Positions 17,362 to 25,539 of a stretch of 64,000 bases of DNA are shown one piece after another (position 1 is the stretch's first letter; each line of letters begins with the position of its first letter). The notes beneath the pieces were generated by a model. The model was not told the origin of the DNA. It saw nothing but the letters and a program-made list of their open reading frames with translations, and did no database searches. The translations under genes and the position numbers were made by a program. Origin of the DNA: G963664115 sp965263045 (GTDB lineage Bacteria > Acidobacteriota > Terriglobia > 20CM-2-55-15); the NCBI GenBank assembly GCA_965263045.1, contig CBDHGK010000006.1:26301-90300 (forward strand), in the 5' to 3' direction.

Positions 17362-18066
17362 ATGAAAATTAACACTGCAATCGAGCGAGCATTACAGAAT
17401 ATTGCCAAGTTTGGCGATACGGACATCTTTCCCTTCTTATTCGAGCGCCACATGTTCTACGATTGCCCATCGGAGTGCGCGGCCCTTCTTCGAGAAATAC
17501 ACGATAACTTTGACGCTCATCTCAGCGATCGCCCACCGACAACACATGAGAGCCTGACACAGGTTGGGTACACGGGTTTTCGCTGGGCGACTCAAATCGA
17601 GCCTTTCTGGAACGCTTATTATTTGGCGCTAGTGATCTATTTGGCCAACCAAATAGAGGACAAGCGAATTCCCACTGACGATCGTGTTATCTTTTCTTAT
17701 CGATACCAGTGGTCCGAAGACGAGCACAAGCTTTTCGGCGACAGCACGTGGAATGACTATCGGAAACGATGTGTTGAGTTGTCGCGCGAAACCGGCTTTG
17801 TTGTCTTAACAGACATTGCGGACTTCTATCCGCGCATTTACCACCATCGCCTTGAGAATGAACTAGACCGGCTTCTCGGCCTCTTGTCCGCGAGGTTGTT
17901 CTCTGGATATTGGGACCCACACGGGCTCCATGGTCGGGCAGGGAAGAACAAACAAACACCCGAGAAGGGGGCGCTGTTTTTGGATCAGCAGCCGCGTTGG
18001 CGGCGATTTATTGGGGAATCGTGGGGCGTCAGCAGCTGTATTTTGAGCCGATCAACCCGAATCTAG
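17362..18066 (+). pseudogene. N-terminal fragment of a defence-type reverse transcriptase
   Basis: The first 180 or so residues match unknown-group/DRT-type reverse transcriptases: FRWATQIEPFWNAYYLAL, RVIFSYRYQW and the motif A block LTDIADFYPRIYHHRLE, with the first catalytic Asp. The frame then diverges at about 17880-17910 into unrelated sequence, and motif C (YxDD), thumb and C-terminal domain are absent. No polymerase activity is possible. Such enzymes protect against phage and often work with a noncoding RNA or partner gene. Start ATG 17362 follows an in-frame-free leader of about 200 bases. Confidence 0.75.
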
Positions 18067-18470
18067 TGTTGTTGCTCGATACGCTGATAATACCCATTGC
18101 TTTGTCGGTGTTGTTGCTCCTGTTTGGTCGGGTTGCCGACTTAAATGCAGTTTTTCAGACACTCAGTTGGCTCTATCGCGCATGGACGTTGCAACTCCTC
18201 TTGATCTGGTTTTGGGCACTGGTTCTCAAGCAATCCGATATCTTGTCAGCTGACGAGGGTCCGGTAGTTACTGACTTTCCCGTAGTTTTAGTCGTTACGG
18301 CAATAACAGTATCTGCCCTGACTGCGGTGAGCATGCGTCGGGGAGATGAGAGTTGGAAAAACATTCTGTCCGCGTGGGCAGTCTATTGTTTAGCGACATT
18401 TGTTTCTTGGATGCTCCGCATACCAACCGTCGGGGCCACTGCCTGGTGGGCTCCGGACATCGGCCTGTAG
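17910..18470 (+). CDS. Multi-spanning membrane protein, probably missing its N-terminus
   Basis: The 186-residue frame has about five hydrophobic segments (near residues 28-40, 50-72, 85-108, 122-140 and 155-172) and no known motif. Its first 25 residues overlap the reverse-transcriptase fragment in another frame and look like junction sequence, so the native protein probably began elsewhere. It may be the tail of an unrelated membrane protein, or the former partner of the reverse transcriptase with the intervening DNA deleted. Confidence 0.5.
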   Translation: MGPTRAPWSGREEQTNTREGGAVFGSAAALAAIYWGIVGRQQLYFEPINPNLVLLLDTLIIPIALSVLLLLFGRVADLNAVFQTLSWLYRAWTLQLLLIWFWALVLKQSDILSADEGPVVTDFPVVLVVTAITVSALTAVSMRRGDESWKNILSAWAVYCLATFVSWMLRIPTVGATAWWAPDIGL

Positions 18471-18475
18471 TTAGC

Positions 18476-18536
18476 GGTTGTGTTGCACACTTTGGCCGAT
18501 GGCAGCTGGCAACTTGAAGAGATCATGAAAAATACA
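18476..18536 (+). mobile_element. IS6-type end remnant (copy 1)
   Basis: The stretch with GGCCGATGGCAGCTGG and GAAGAGATCATGAA matches the region just before and at the start of the decayed IS6-type transposase at 35757-35830. Only the end is preserved. Confidence 0.45.
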
Positions 18537-18690
18537 ATTTGAGGTTGCCCCGATTTCGTGGACATGTTAACGCTTCCGGGTTCACGTCATGACATTGACA
18601 TCGTCGTCGTTGCCCGTGGGCGGTGGGGGGCACGTGCAGCGTGGGGTCCAACGGCCCTGTGGTCGCCTGAAGGGCGTCCACAGGGCGGGC

Positions 18691-19014
18691 ATGGAGTCGT
18701 TTCGAATTCCAACGGCGACCGATAGCCCAGAGCCGAATGACGCATCATGGGAGAATCTGCGTGTGATCGATGGCTTGGGACTGAGTAAGTGTTCTTGGTT
18801 GACCGAGGTCTGGCAAGCGTTACGCTTGAGCTATGCCCAAGGTGGCGTAGCGGAATACTGCCTGAGTGAGCAATTCGGTCAGACACTAGGAGCCTGTCGG
18901 CAATTGGCTCCCTCGAAGCAAGAATCAACAACTTACGAGCCATCCCTGGTCTGTAAGTTGTTGATGTTTGGTTGCAGACTTCTTATTCTCGACAGACTCC
19001 TAGTGGATAGATGA
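18691..19014 (+). CDS. Small hypothetical protein carrying an in-frame MITE
   Basis: From ATG 18691 the frame reads a plausible soluble protein (ENLRVIDGLGLSKCSWLTEV, then YCLSEQFGQTL). The MITE at 18886-19003 adds 38 net codons, and the frame stays open, resuming as VDR and stopping within the start of the next gene (ATGA overlap). Without the element the protein would be about 69 residues, ending FGQTLVDR. Family unknown. The ribosome site is weak; the frame is open back to 18589. Confidence 0.45.
   Translation: MESFRIPTATDSPEPNDASWENLRVIDGLGLSKCSWLTEVWQALRLSYAQGGVAEYCLSEQFGQTLGACRQLAPSKQESTTYEPSLVCKLLMFGCRLLILDRLLVDR
18886..19003. mobile_element. Palindromic MITE, copy 1 (CTAG-flanked)
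   Basis: 118 bp including CTAG at each end. The terminal repeats (TAGGAGCCTGTCGG and its imperfect inverse) and an inner stem (AATCAACAACTTAC pairing with GTAAGTTGTTGAT) make it almost wholly self-complementary. It is the reverse complement of 40379-40496, with about 6 differences over 116 bases. No transposase inside. Confidence 0.85.
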
Positions 19015-19685
19015 CACGTCCGAAGAGTAGGCGTCCCAAACGGTCGAAGAGATCTAGCGGCCGGAAGCCAAGGGGAGCGAATCAGGAGACCAAGACAGGG
19101 CAAGCCCGATTGAAAGGCGAATGGGTAAAGATCGAGTGGCGCAATCAGGAAGGAAAGCTGATGTTGCCGAGACGCGGTGTGGTCGCGACTGGGCTGCGCA
19201 GGTATGACCCTAAACAACACACTGACCTTGCGCTATTGGTGCTCCCGGAGTACGCGCCCGCCGGCGCTTTGTTGGGCCAGTACAAGCTCTACGACATCAG
19301 CCGCCTCGATATGAATGGTTGGAGACGGCGAGCGCTTATCACCGTTGAGATTCCGCCAACAAACGGACACGAGGAGGAGTGGTTCAGTGCATACGCCGGG
19401 CAGAGACTGAGCATTGTTGAAGGCGAGGATGGCGGCAAGTCGGCGTGCGAGATGAAAGTGAAGGCAACTGCCTTCGACAAGAAGGTGATCTCCAGTGCCG
19501 CTGACAGTCGTGACGAACGGCGCCTGTACGAGGCACGGCTGGAGTCGAAGGAGCTTTGGCGATCGGCGTTTCGTCGTCATAAGAAGGAGTTGGCCAAGGC
19601 CCTCTTCATCGGCGCGAAGTGGACCCTGTTCACCGCAGTTGGTGCCGCAATCGTCTTTGCGGTGCAACAGCTACTGAAGCCGTAG
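19011..19685 (+). CDS. Tail-anchored basic protein of unknown function
   Basis: The 224-residue protein begins with a strongly basic, disordered stretch (residues 3-25, many R, K and S) and ends with one hydrophobic helix (GAKWTLFTAVGAAIVFAVQQ, about residues 200-219), predicting a C-terminal membrane anchor with the body in the cytoplasm. The middle is a beta-rich globular domain (YDPKQHTDLALLVLPEYAP). Start ATG overlaps the previous gene (ATGA). No family recognised. Confidence 0.65.
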   Translation: MTRPKSRRPKRSKRSSGRKPRGANQETKTGQARLKGEWVKIEWRNQEGKLMLPRRGVVATGLRRYDPKQHTDLALLVLPEYAPAGALLGQYKLYDISRLDMNGWRRRALITVEIPPTNGHEEEWFSAYAGQRLSIVEGEDGGKSACEMKVKATAFDKKVISSAADSRDERRLYEARLESKELWRSAFRRHKKELAKALFIGAKWTLFTAVGAAIVFAVQQLLKP

Positions 19686-19774
19686 CTCGGGACTTTAGGT
19701 CGCCCCGCAGGTGTGGCGTGAAGGCGAGAGACGAGGGGGCGGTGACACCCCGCTGCATGCGGAGGCGGTATTCG

Positions 19775-19907
19775 GGGCACTGTCAAATTAACTGATTTCC
19801 TGAAGATTCCACTGATCGACATGCCATCTAAGTCGCTGATTTATCGTGTTTTCTAGAATTGATTTCGCGTCGAAAAAGAGTGAATTCCGGCTAACTTGAC
19901 AGTGCCC
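19775..19907. mobile_element. Non-autonomous element with GGGCACTGTCAA ends
   Basis: GGGCACTGTCAAATTA at 19775-19790 pairs with the complement of 19892-19907 (TAACTTGACAGTGCCC) with one bulge. The 133 bp between are AT-rich and encode nothing. It ends 7 bases before the IS6-type element, and its ends resemble IS6-family termini, so it may be a deletion derivative of a related element. Confidence 0.6.
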
Positions 19908-19914
19908 TTGCTGG

Positions 19915-20742
19915 GGTTCTGGTGCAGATAGGCACGGGAATTGGCGATAATGGGATATGGCGCATCGCAAAACGGAACGGAATCCTCTATTTGCTGGACG
20001 TTGGTTCGAAGACGACATCATTCTCCTCTGCCTGCGCTGGTATTTTCGCTTCAAACTGAGTTACCGAGACCTGGTCGTGATTTTAGGTGAGCGGGGTTTA
20101 TCGATTTCGCACACCACGATCTTGCGTTGGGTGGTTCGCTATGCCGAAACCTGCGAGAAGCGTTGGCGGCGATTCGAGCGACCGGTGGGTGGGAGCTGGC
20201 GAGTCGATGAAACGTTTATAAAGGTGCGGGGCCAGTTGATGTACCTGTATCGAGCCGTGGACGGACAGGGCAACACCGTGGAGTTCTTTCTCAGTCGAAC
20301 ACGGGGCATCGCGGCGGCGAAGGCATTCTTTCGCAAGGCACTGAAGCATCATCAGGAGCCTCATAGCATCACTCTGGATGGCCACCGGCCGAGCCATAGC
20401 GCGCTGCGGCGCATGGGAATGAACGGGGAGTTCAACTTCCGAGGCCCGAACCCGGTGACAATTCGCTGCTGTCAATACCTGAACAACGTTGTGGAGCAGG
20501 ACCACCGCCGGGTGAAGGGGCGATTGCGATCGATGTTGGGATTCAAGACGTTCTACAATGCGCGGCGCGTCATTATCGGCATCGAGCTGGCGCAGAAGAT
20601 TCACAAACGCCAGTTCGCAATTCCGATCCCATGGCGGTCAAATCCCGCCCTGATCTGGCGTAACGTCATGGCCGCATAGTCTGCATCGCCGGAGCGCACT
20701 CCTGAGTCTTATCGCTCTGACAATCCTATCTGCACCAGAACC
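19915..20742 (+). mobile_element. Intact IS6-family insertion sequence
   Basis: Perfect 17-bp inverted repeats at 19915-19931 (GGTTCTGGTGCAGATAG) and 20726-20742. Total 828 bp, normal for IS6/IS26-type elements, with one transposase. The 8-base flanks do not match, which for this replicative family suggests later recombination or an adjacent deletion. The right end lies 5 bases before the antitoxin start, so it may supply or remove that operon's promoter. Confidence 0.92.
19957..20679 (+). CDS. IS6-family transposase
   Basis: The 240-residue DDE transposase. N-terminal HTH (LSYRDLVVILGERGLSISHT, then TILRWVVRY), then the catalytic core: Asp in SWRVDETFIKVRG, Asp in ITLDGHRPSH, Glu in NVVEQDHRRVKGR. 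Length and motifs are complete, so it is likely active. The start ATG lies 26 bases inside the left inverted repeat. Confidence 0.95.
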   Translation: MAHRKTERNPLFAGRWFEDDIILLCLRWYFRFKLSYRDLVVILGERGLSISHTTILRWVVRYAETCEKRWRRFERPVGGSWRVDETFIKVRGQLMYLYRAVDGQGNTVEFFLSRTRGIAAAKAFFRKALKHHQEPHSITLDGHRPSHSALRRMGMNGEFNFRGPNPVTIRCCQYLNNVVEQDHRRVKGRLRSMLGFKTFYNARRVIIGIELAQKIHKRQFAIPIPWRSNPALIWRNVMAA

Positions 20743-20747
20743 TTGCC

Positions 20748-20990
20748 ATGCGAAAGGTGCAGTTACGCGAGGCCAAGACCAATCTGTCGGCACTTGTGGA
20801 AGAGGCTGCTCACGGTGAAACAGCGGTCATCACCCGCCATGGCAAGCCCCGGGCCGTCATCCTGGGGATTGATGAGTGGAATCGTCTCCGCCGGGTGCCG
20901 TCCTTCGGCCGGTTGCTGTTGTCCTCGCCCTTGGAAGAAGGAAGCCTGCCGCCGCGTGACACAAGCCCATCACGGGATGTCGCGCTTTAG
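20748..20990 (+). CDS. Phd/YefM-family antitoxin
   Basis: The 80-residue protein has the Phd/YefM fold signature (VQLREAKTNLSALVEEAAHG, VITRHGKPRAVILGI). It should bind the operator as a dimer and neutralise the PIN toxin just downstream through its C-terminal tail (SPLEEGSLPPRD). The start is only 5 bases after the IS6 end, so its native leader has been replaced. Confidence 0.9.
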   Translation: MRKVQLREAKTNLSALVEEAAHGETAVITRHGKPRAVILGIDEWNRLRRVPSFGRLLLSSPLEEGSLPPRDTSPSRDVAL

Positions 20991-20999
20991 GAACGCCTC

Positions 21000-21434
21000 T
21001 TGTACTTGGTAGACACTAACGTGCTATCGTCCGGGGCTCCTGGCCGCCCCGAACGATCCGCGGCATTAGTCACATGGATGGACACGCATTCGGACGGTCT
21101 TTTCTTATCGGCGGTGACCGTGGCCGAAATTTCCGACGGGATTGCTAAGATGGAACGGACCGGGTCCGCTTCCAGGGCTGAGGCTCTCGGGGATTGGCTT
21201 GAACTTGTGCTCCATCTCTACGGGGAACGGGTGCTACCGTTCGATGTCGCGGCGGCTCGCCTGGCGGGGACATTGATGGACAAGGCGCGTGCGACGGGGC
21301 ATTCGCCTGGCTTTGCCGATGTCGCTATCGCGGCCACGGCCGGGAGCCATAGCCTGACCGTTCTGACGCGCAACCTGCGCCATTTTGTCCCCTTGGGTAT
21401 CCCGGCGACCGACCCCTTCGAAAGACTGCCTTGA
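21000..21434 (+). CDS. PIN-domain ribonuclease toxin (VapC/FitB-like)
   Basis: Mg-dependent RNase of a type II toxin-antitoxin pair. The 144-residue protein starts at TTG. The acidic residues of the PIN site are visible: Asp in YLVDTNVLS, Glu in VTVAEISDG, Asp in GFADVAIAATA, followed by LTVLTRNLRHF. The FitB-like end (GIPATDPFE) is present. It follows the antitoxin after 9 bases, one operon. Appears intact. Confidence 0.93.
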   Translation: MYLVDTNVLSSGAPGRPERSAALVTWMDTHSDGLFLSAVTVAEISDGIAKMERTGSASRAEALGDWLELVLHLYGERVLPFDVAAARLAGTLMDKARATGHSPGFADVAIAATAGSHSLTVLTRNLRHFVPLGIPATDPFERLP

Positions 21435-21634
21435 CCCGGTGACCCTCTCTACGACGGGGCGAGCGAGCATCGCACGAAGGCGGTGTTTCCACTGGCGTGG
21501 GCGGTAAGGCGCGCGTGATTGGACGCTCCGGAAGGTCAATGAGATGGGGGGCGCCGATGGAAGAAGGCGGCGGGATACCATCACTGGACGGAGAATGCCT
21601 TCTTCCGGTACGCCTCGCGGGTGATTGAATCACG

Positions 21635-24079
21635 ATGGAGAAGAAAAGCCTCAGCGAACGCGACATCTGCACCAAATTCATCACACCGGCCCTGCGAAAG
21701 GCCGGGTGGGACGAGATGGCGCAAATCCGTGAAGAAGTCAGCTTCACCAGGGGCCGCATCATCGTGCGCGGCAAGCTAGTTAGCCGTGGCCGTGGCAAGC
21801 GGGCCGACTACATTCTGTATTACAAGCCCAACATCCCCGTCGCCCTGATCGAGGCCAAGGACAATACCCATGCCATCGGCGACGGCATGCAGCAGGGACT
21901 GGACTACGCTGAGACCCTGCATATCCCATTCGTGTTTTCCTCCAATGGCGACGGCTTTGTCTTCCACGACCGGACGGGCGCGGCGGCCGAGCGGGAAAGC
22001 ACCCTCGGCCTTGACGCCTTCCCGCCACCCGGTGAGCTATGGGGGCGCTACCGTGCCTGGAAGGGGTTGACGCCCGAATCCGAATCCATCGTCCTTCAGG
22101 ACTACTTCGATGACAGCGGAGACAAGGCCCCGCGCTACTACCAGGTCAATGCGATCAACGCCACTATCGAGGCCATGGCCAAGGGCCGGGACCGCATCCT
22201 GCTGGTCATGGCGACCGGCACCGGCAAGACCTACACGGCGTTTCAGATCATCTGGCGGCTGTGGAAGGCGGGCCGTAAGAAGCGCATCCTGTTTCTGGCC
22301 GACCGCAACGTGTTGATCGACCAGACCATGGTCAACGACTTCCGGCCTTTCAAGGCGGCGATGACGAAGCTCTCGACACAGGCCGGGACCATCGAACGCG
22401 CGGATGATCCCTCCGGGGATCTAACCCGTGCCATTGAAGGGAAGCGGCGCATCGACACCGCCTATGAGGTCTATCTAGGCCTCTATCAGGCGATCACCGG
22501 GCCGGAAGACCAGCAGAAGATCTTCCGCGAGTTGTCGCCCAGCTTCTTCGATCTCATCGTGATCGACGAGTGCCATCGCGGCAGCGCTGCCGAGGATTCG
22601 GCATGGCGGGAGATTCTTGAATATTTCTCGTCGGGCACGCAGATCGGATTGACCGCCACGCCCAAGGAAACCCAATACGTTTCCAACATCCATTATTTCG
22701 GTGAGCCGGTCTATTCCTATTCCCTAAAACAGGGCATCCAGGACGGTTTCCTTGCCCCCTACAAGGTCATCAAGGTACATATTGACCGCGATGTGGAAGG
22801 CTACCGCCCAGAGAAGGGGCAGCAGGATCGGGACGGCATGGAGGTCGAGGACCGTATCTACAACACCAGGGATTTTGACCGCACCATGGTTTTGGATGAT
22901 CGTACCCAACTCGTCGCCCAGAAAGTCACGGAGTTTTTGAAGGAAAGCGGGGACCGCTTCCAGAAAGCGATCGTTTTCTGCGTCGATCAGGAGCACGCCG
23001 CCCGGATGCGTCAGGCGCTTATCAACGAGAACGCCGACTTGGTGGAGTCGAACCACCGCTACGTCATGCGTATCACCGGTGCCGACACGGAAGGGCAGGG
23101 GCAACTCGGCAACTTCATCGACCCGGAATCCCGCTACCCCGTGCTGGTCACCACATCGCAGCTCCTTTCAACCGGCGTCGATGTCCAAACCTGCCGCCTC
23201 ATCGTGCTCGACCGCGCGGTCGGCTCCATGACCGAGTTCAAGCAGATCGTCGGGCGGGGCACCCGTGTGCATGAGGACACCCGCAAGTTCTACTTCACAC
23301 TGATGGACTTTCGGGGAGCGACCAATCATTTCGCCGATCCGGATTTCGATGGCGATCCGGTTCAGATTTACGAGCCTGGCGAAGACGATCCAATAACGCC
23401 ACCCGACGACATTCCACCCACGGATGAGGACCCCATACCGCCGGAACCGGCCGAAGACGAAACGATCATCGATGGCTCAAATGGGATGCCTCCGACAACC
23501 GACGGGACGGAGAGGAGCAAGGTTTATGTAGACGGGGTGGGCGCAACCATTGTCGCGGAAAGGGTGGAATACCTGGACGAGAACGGGAAGCTTGTCACTG
23601 AGTCCCTGCGCGACTTCACCAAGAGGGCGCTGAGGAAGCGCTTTGCAAGCCTTGACGCCTTCTTGAGGCGCTGGAAGGGCACCCAGCGTAAGCAGGCAAT
23701 TATCGAGGGGTTGAAGGCCGAGGGCCTGGACCTCGGCCTTATCAGCGAAGAATTGGGCAAAGATCTGGATCCCTTCGACCTGATTTGTCATGTCGCCTTC
23801 GACGCCAAACCATTAACACGGCGAGAGAGAGCGGAAAATGTCAAGAAACGGGATGTATTCAGCAAATACGGGGATCCGGCCCGCGCTGTACTCGACGCTC
23901 TGCTCGCCAAGTACGCCGACGAAGGGGTGATCAACCTGGAGGACACCAACGTGCTGCGCATCCCGCCTTTCACCGAACTCGGCACTCCTGTTCAGCTTAT
24001 CCAAGCCTTTGGCGGACGCGAGGGTTTCGTCGCGGCCGCCCATGATCTTCAATCCGCTCTCTATCGGGAGATCGTTTAA
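21635..24079 (+). CDS. hsdR: Type I restriction enzyme, HsdR subunit
   Basis: ATP-dependent translocase and nuclease of a type I system, closest in architecture to the EcoEI/EcoAI (type IB) group. The 814-residue protein has nuclease residues in VALIEAKD at residues 69-76. Helicase motif I MATGTGKT begins at about residue 192, DECHRG lies at about 311, and motif VI is in VGRGTRVHED. A proline/acidic-rich linker lies at about residues 580-615, then the C-terminal HsdM-binding domain. Complete. It leads the operon hsdR-hsdM-hsdS with a 3-base gap to the next gene. Without a working methylase complex it could not cut specifically. Confidence 0.95.
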   Translation: MEKKSLSERDICTKFITPALRKAGWDEMAQIREEVSFTRGRIIVRGKLVSRGRGKRADYILYYKPNIPVALIEAKDNTHAIGDGMQQGLDYAETLHIPFVFSSNGDGFVFHDRTGAAAERESTLGLDAFPPPGELWGRYRAWKGLTPESESIVLQDYFDDSGDKAPRYYQVNAINATIEAMAKGRDRILLVMATGTGKTYTAFQIIWRLWKAGRKKRILFLADRNVLIDQTMVNDFRPFKAAMTKLSTQAGTIERADDPSGDLTRAIEGKRRIDTAYEVYLGLYQAITGPEDQQKIFRELSPSFFDLIVIDECHRGSAAEDSAWREILEYFSSGTQIGLTATPKETQYVSNIHYFGEPVYSYSLKQGIQDGFLAPYKVIKVHIDRDVEGYRPEKGQQDRDGMEVEDRIYNTRDFDRTMVLDDRTQLVAQKVTEFLKESGDRFQKAIVFCVDQEHAARMRQALINENADLVESNHRYVMRITGADTEGQGQLGNFIDPESRYPVLVTTSQLLSTGVDVQTCRLIVLDRAVGSMTEFKQIVGRGTRVHEDTRKFYFTLMDFRGATNHFADPDFDGDPVQIYEPGEDDPITPPDDIPPTDEDPIPPEPAEDETIIDGSNGMPPTTDGTERSKVYVDGVGATIVAERVEYLDENGKLVTESLRDFTKRALRKRFASLDAFLRRWKGTQRKQAIIEGLKAEGLDLGLISEELGKDLDPFDLICHVAFDAKPLTRRERAENVKKRDVFSKYGDPARAVLDALLAKYADEGVINLEDTNVLRIPPFTELGTPVQLIQAFGGREGFVAAAHDLQSALYREIV

Positions 24080-24082
24080 CCC

Positions 24083-25539
24083 ATGTCCGTCCGCACCCTC
24101 GTCAAATCCATCCAGAACATCATGCGCCAGGACACCGGTGTCGATGGCGATGCCCAACGCATCAGCCAGCTTTGCTGGATGTTCTTCCTCAAGATCATTG
24201 ACGATCAGGACCAGGAACTGGAGTTGATGCGGCCGGCTACGCCTCGCCGATCCCCGCGCGCTATCAATGGCGTGCCTGGGCGGCCGATCCCGAGGGCATC
24301 ACCGGCGAGGCACTGCTTGCTTTCGTCGACGAAGACCTGTTTCCGTCCCTGAAAGCTCTTCAGGTGACAGGCCGCTCGGGGGATCGCCGCCGCGTTGTGC
24401 GGGCCGTGTTCGAGGATGCCTACAACTACATGAAGTCCGGTCAGTTGATGCGCCAGGTGGTCAACAAGATCAACGAGGTCGACTTCAACAACCTGAGCGA
24501 ACGCCAGCATTTCGGCGACATCTACGAACAGATCCTCAACGACCTGCAATCGGCGGGCAATGCCGGGGAGTACTACACGCCCCGCGCCGTCACCGCCTTC
24601 ATGGTCGACCGCACCGATCCCAAGCCTGGCGAGACCCTGTTCGACCCTGCCTGCGGCACCGGCGGCTTCCTGACCTGTTCTTTGCGCCACATGCGCGATC
24701 GCTACGTAAAGCGGCCCGAGGATGAGCAGACCATGCAGACAGCCCTGCGCGCCGTGGAGAAGAAGCAGCTTCCGCACATGCTTTGCGTCACCAACATGCT
24801 GTTGCACGGCATTGAGGACCCGGGCTTTGTCCGTCACGACAACACTCTGGCCCGGCCCTATATCGGCTGGGGGCAAAAGGACCGGGTCGATATCGTGCTC
24901 ACCAACCCGCCATTTGGCGGCAAGGAGGAGGACGGTATCGAGAGCAATTTCCCGCAACACTTCCGGACCAAGGAAACGGCGGATCTGTTCCTCGCCCTGA
25001 TCGTCCGCCTGTTGAAGCCGACCGGGCGCGCAGCCGTGGTCCTGCCCGATGGGTCGCTGTTCGGGGAGGGTGTCAAGACACGCCTCAAAGAACACCTGAT
25101 GGAGGAGTGCAACCTCCACACTATCGTCCGACTGCCAAATTCCGTGTTCCGTCCCTACGCCTCCATCGGCACCAACCTGCTGTTCTTCGAGAAGGGTGAG
25201 CCGACCGGGGACATCTGGTTCTACGAGCACCTCGTGCCTGAGGGCCAGAAGGCCTACTCCATGACCCGGCCGATCCGATTGGAGCATTTGCAGGTTTGTA
25301 TTGATTGGTGGGGTGGGGCACAGCGCGAGGGCCGGAAGGAGACCGAGCGCGCCTGGAGGGTGACGGCCGACGAGATCAAGGCGCGCGGCTACAACCTCGA
25401 CATCAAGAACCCGCATACGCAAGACGACGACCACGGCGACCCGGAGGAGCTTCTGGAGAAACTAAACGCCGCTGAGGCCGAAACGAAGGAATTGCGGAAC
25501 CGCTTGAAGACAAGCTTGGCCGAGGCGCTCATGCGATGA
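24083..25539 (+). pseudogene. hsdM: Type I methyltransferase HsdM, frameshifted near the N-terminus
   Basis: N6-adenine methyltransferase subunit. Residues 1-50 (LVKSIQNIMRQDTGVDGDAQ) read from ATG 24083. At about 24230-24235 one base appears lost, and the family sequence continues in another frame (ASPIPARYQWRAWAADPEG, then ALLAFVDEDLFPSLKALQ). The rest is intact: SAM motif DPACGTGGF, catalytic NPPFGG, and the C-terminal helices ending AEALMR. The longest single-frame product starts at GTG 24364 and would lack about 90 residues of the helical N-terminal domain that contacts DNA and HsdS. Stop overlaps hsdS (ATGA). Confidence 0.9.

Noticed and set aside
18886..19003. MITE hairpin as a CRISPR repeat or retron RNA
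   Set aside because: Only two copies, inverted and 21 kb apart, with terminal repeats and CTAG flanks typical of a transposable element.
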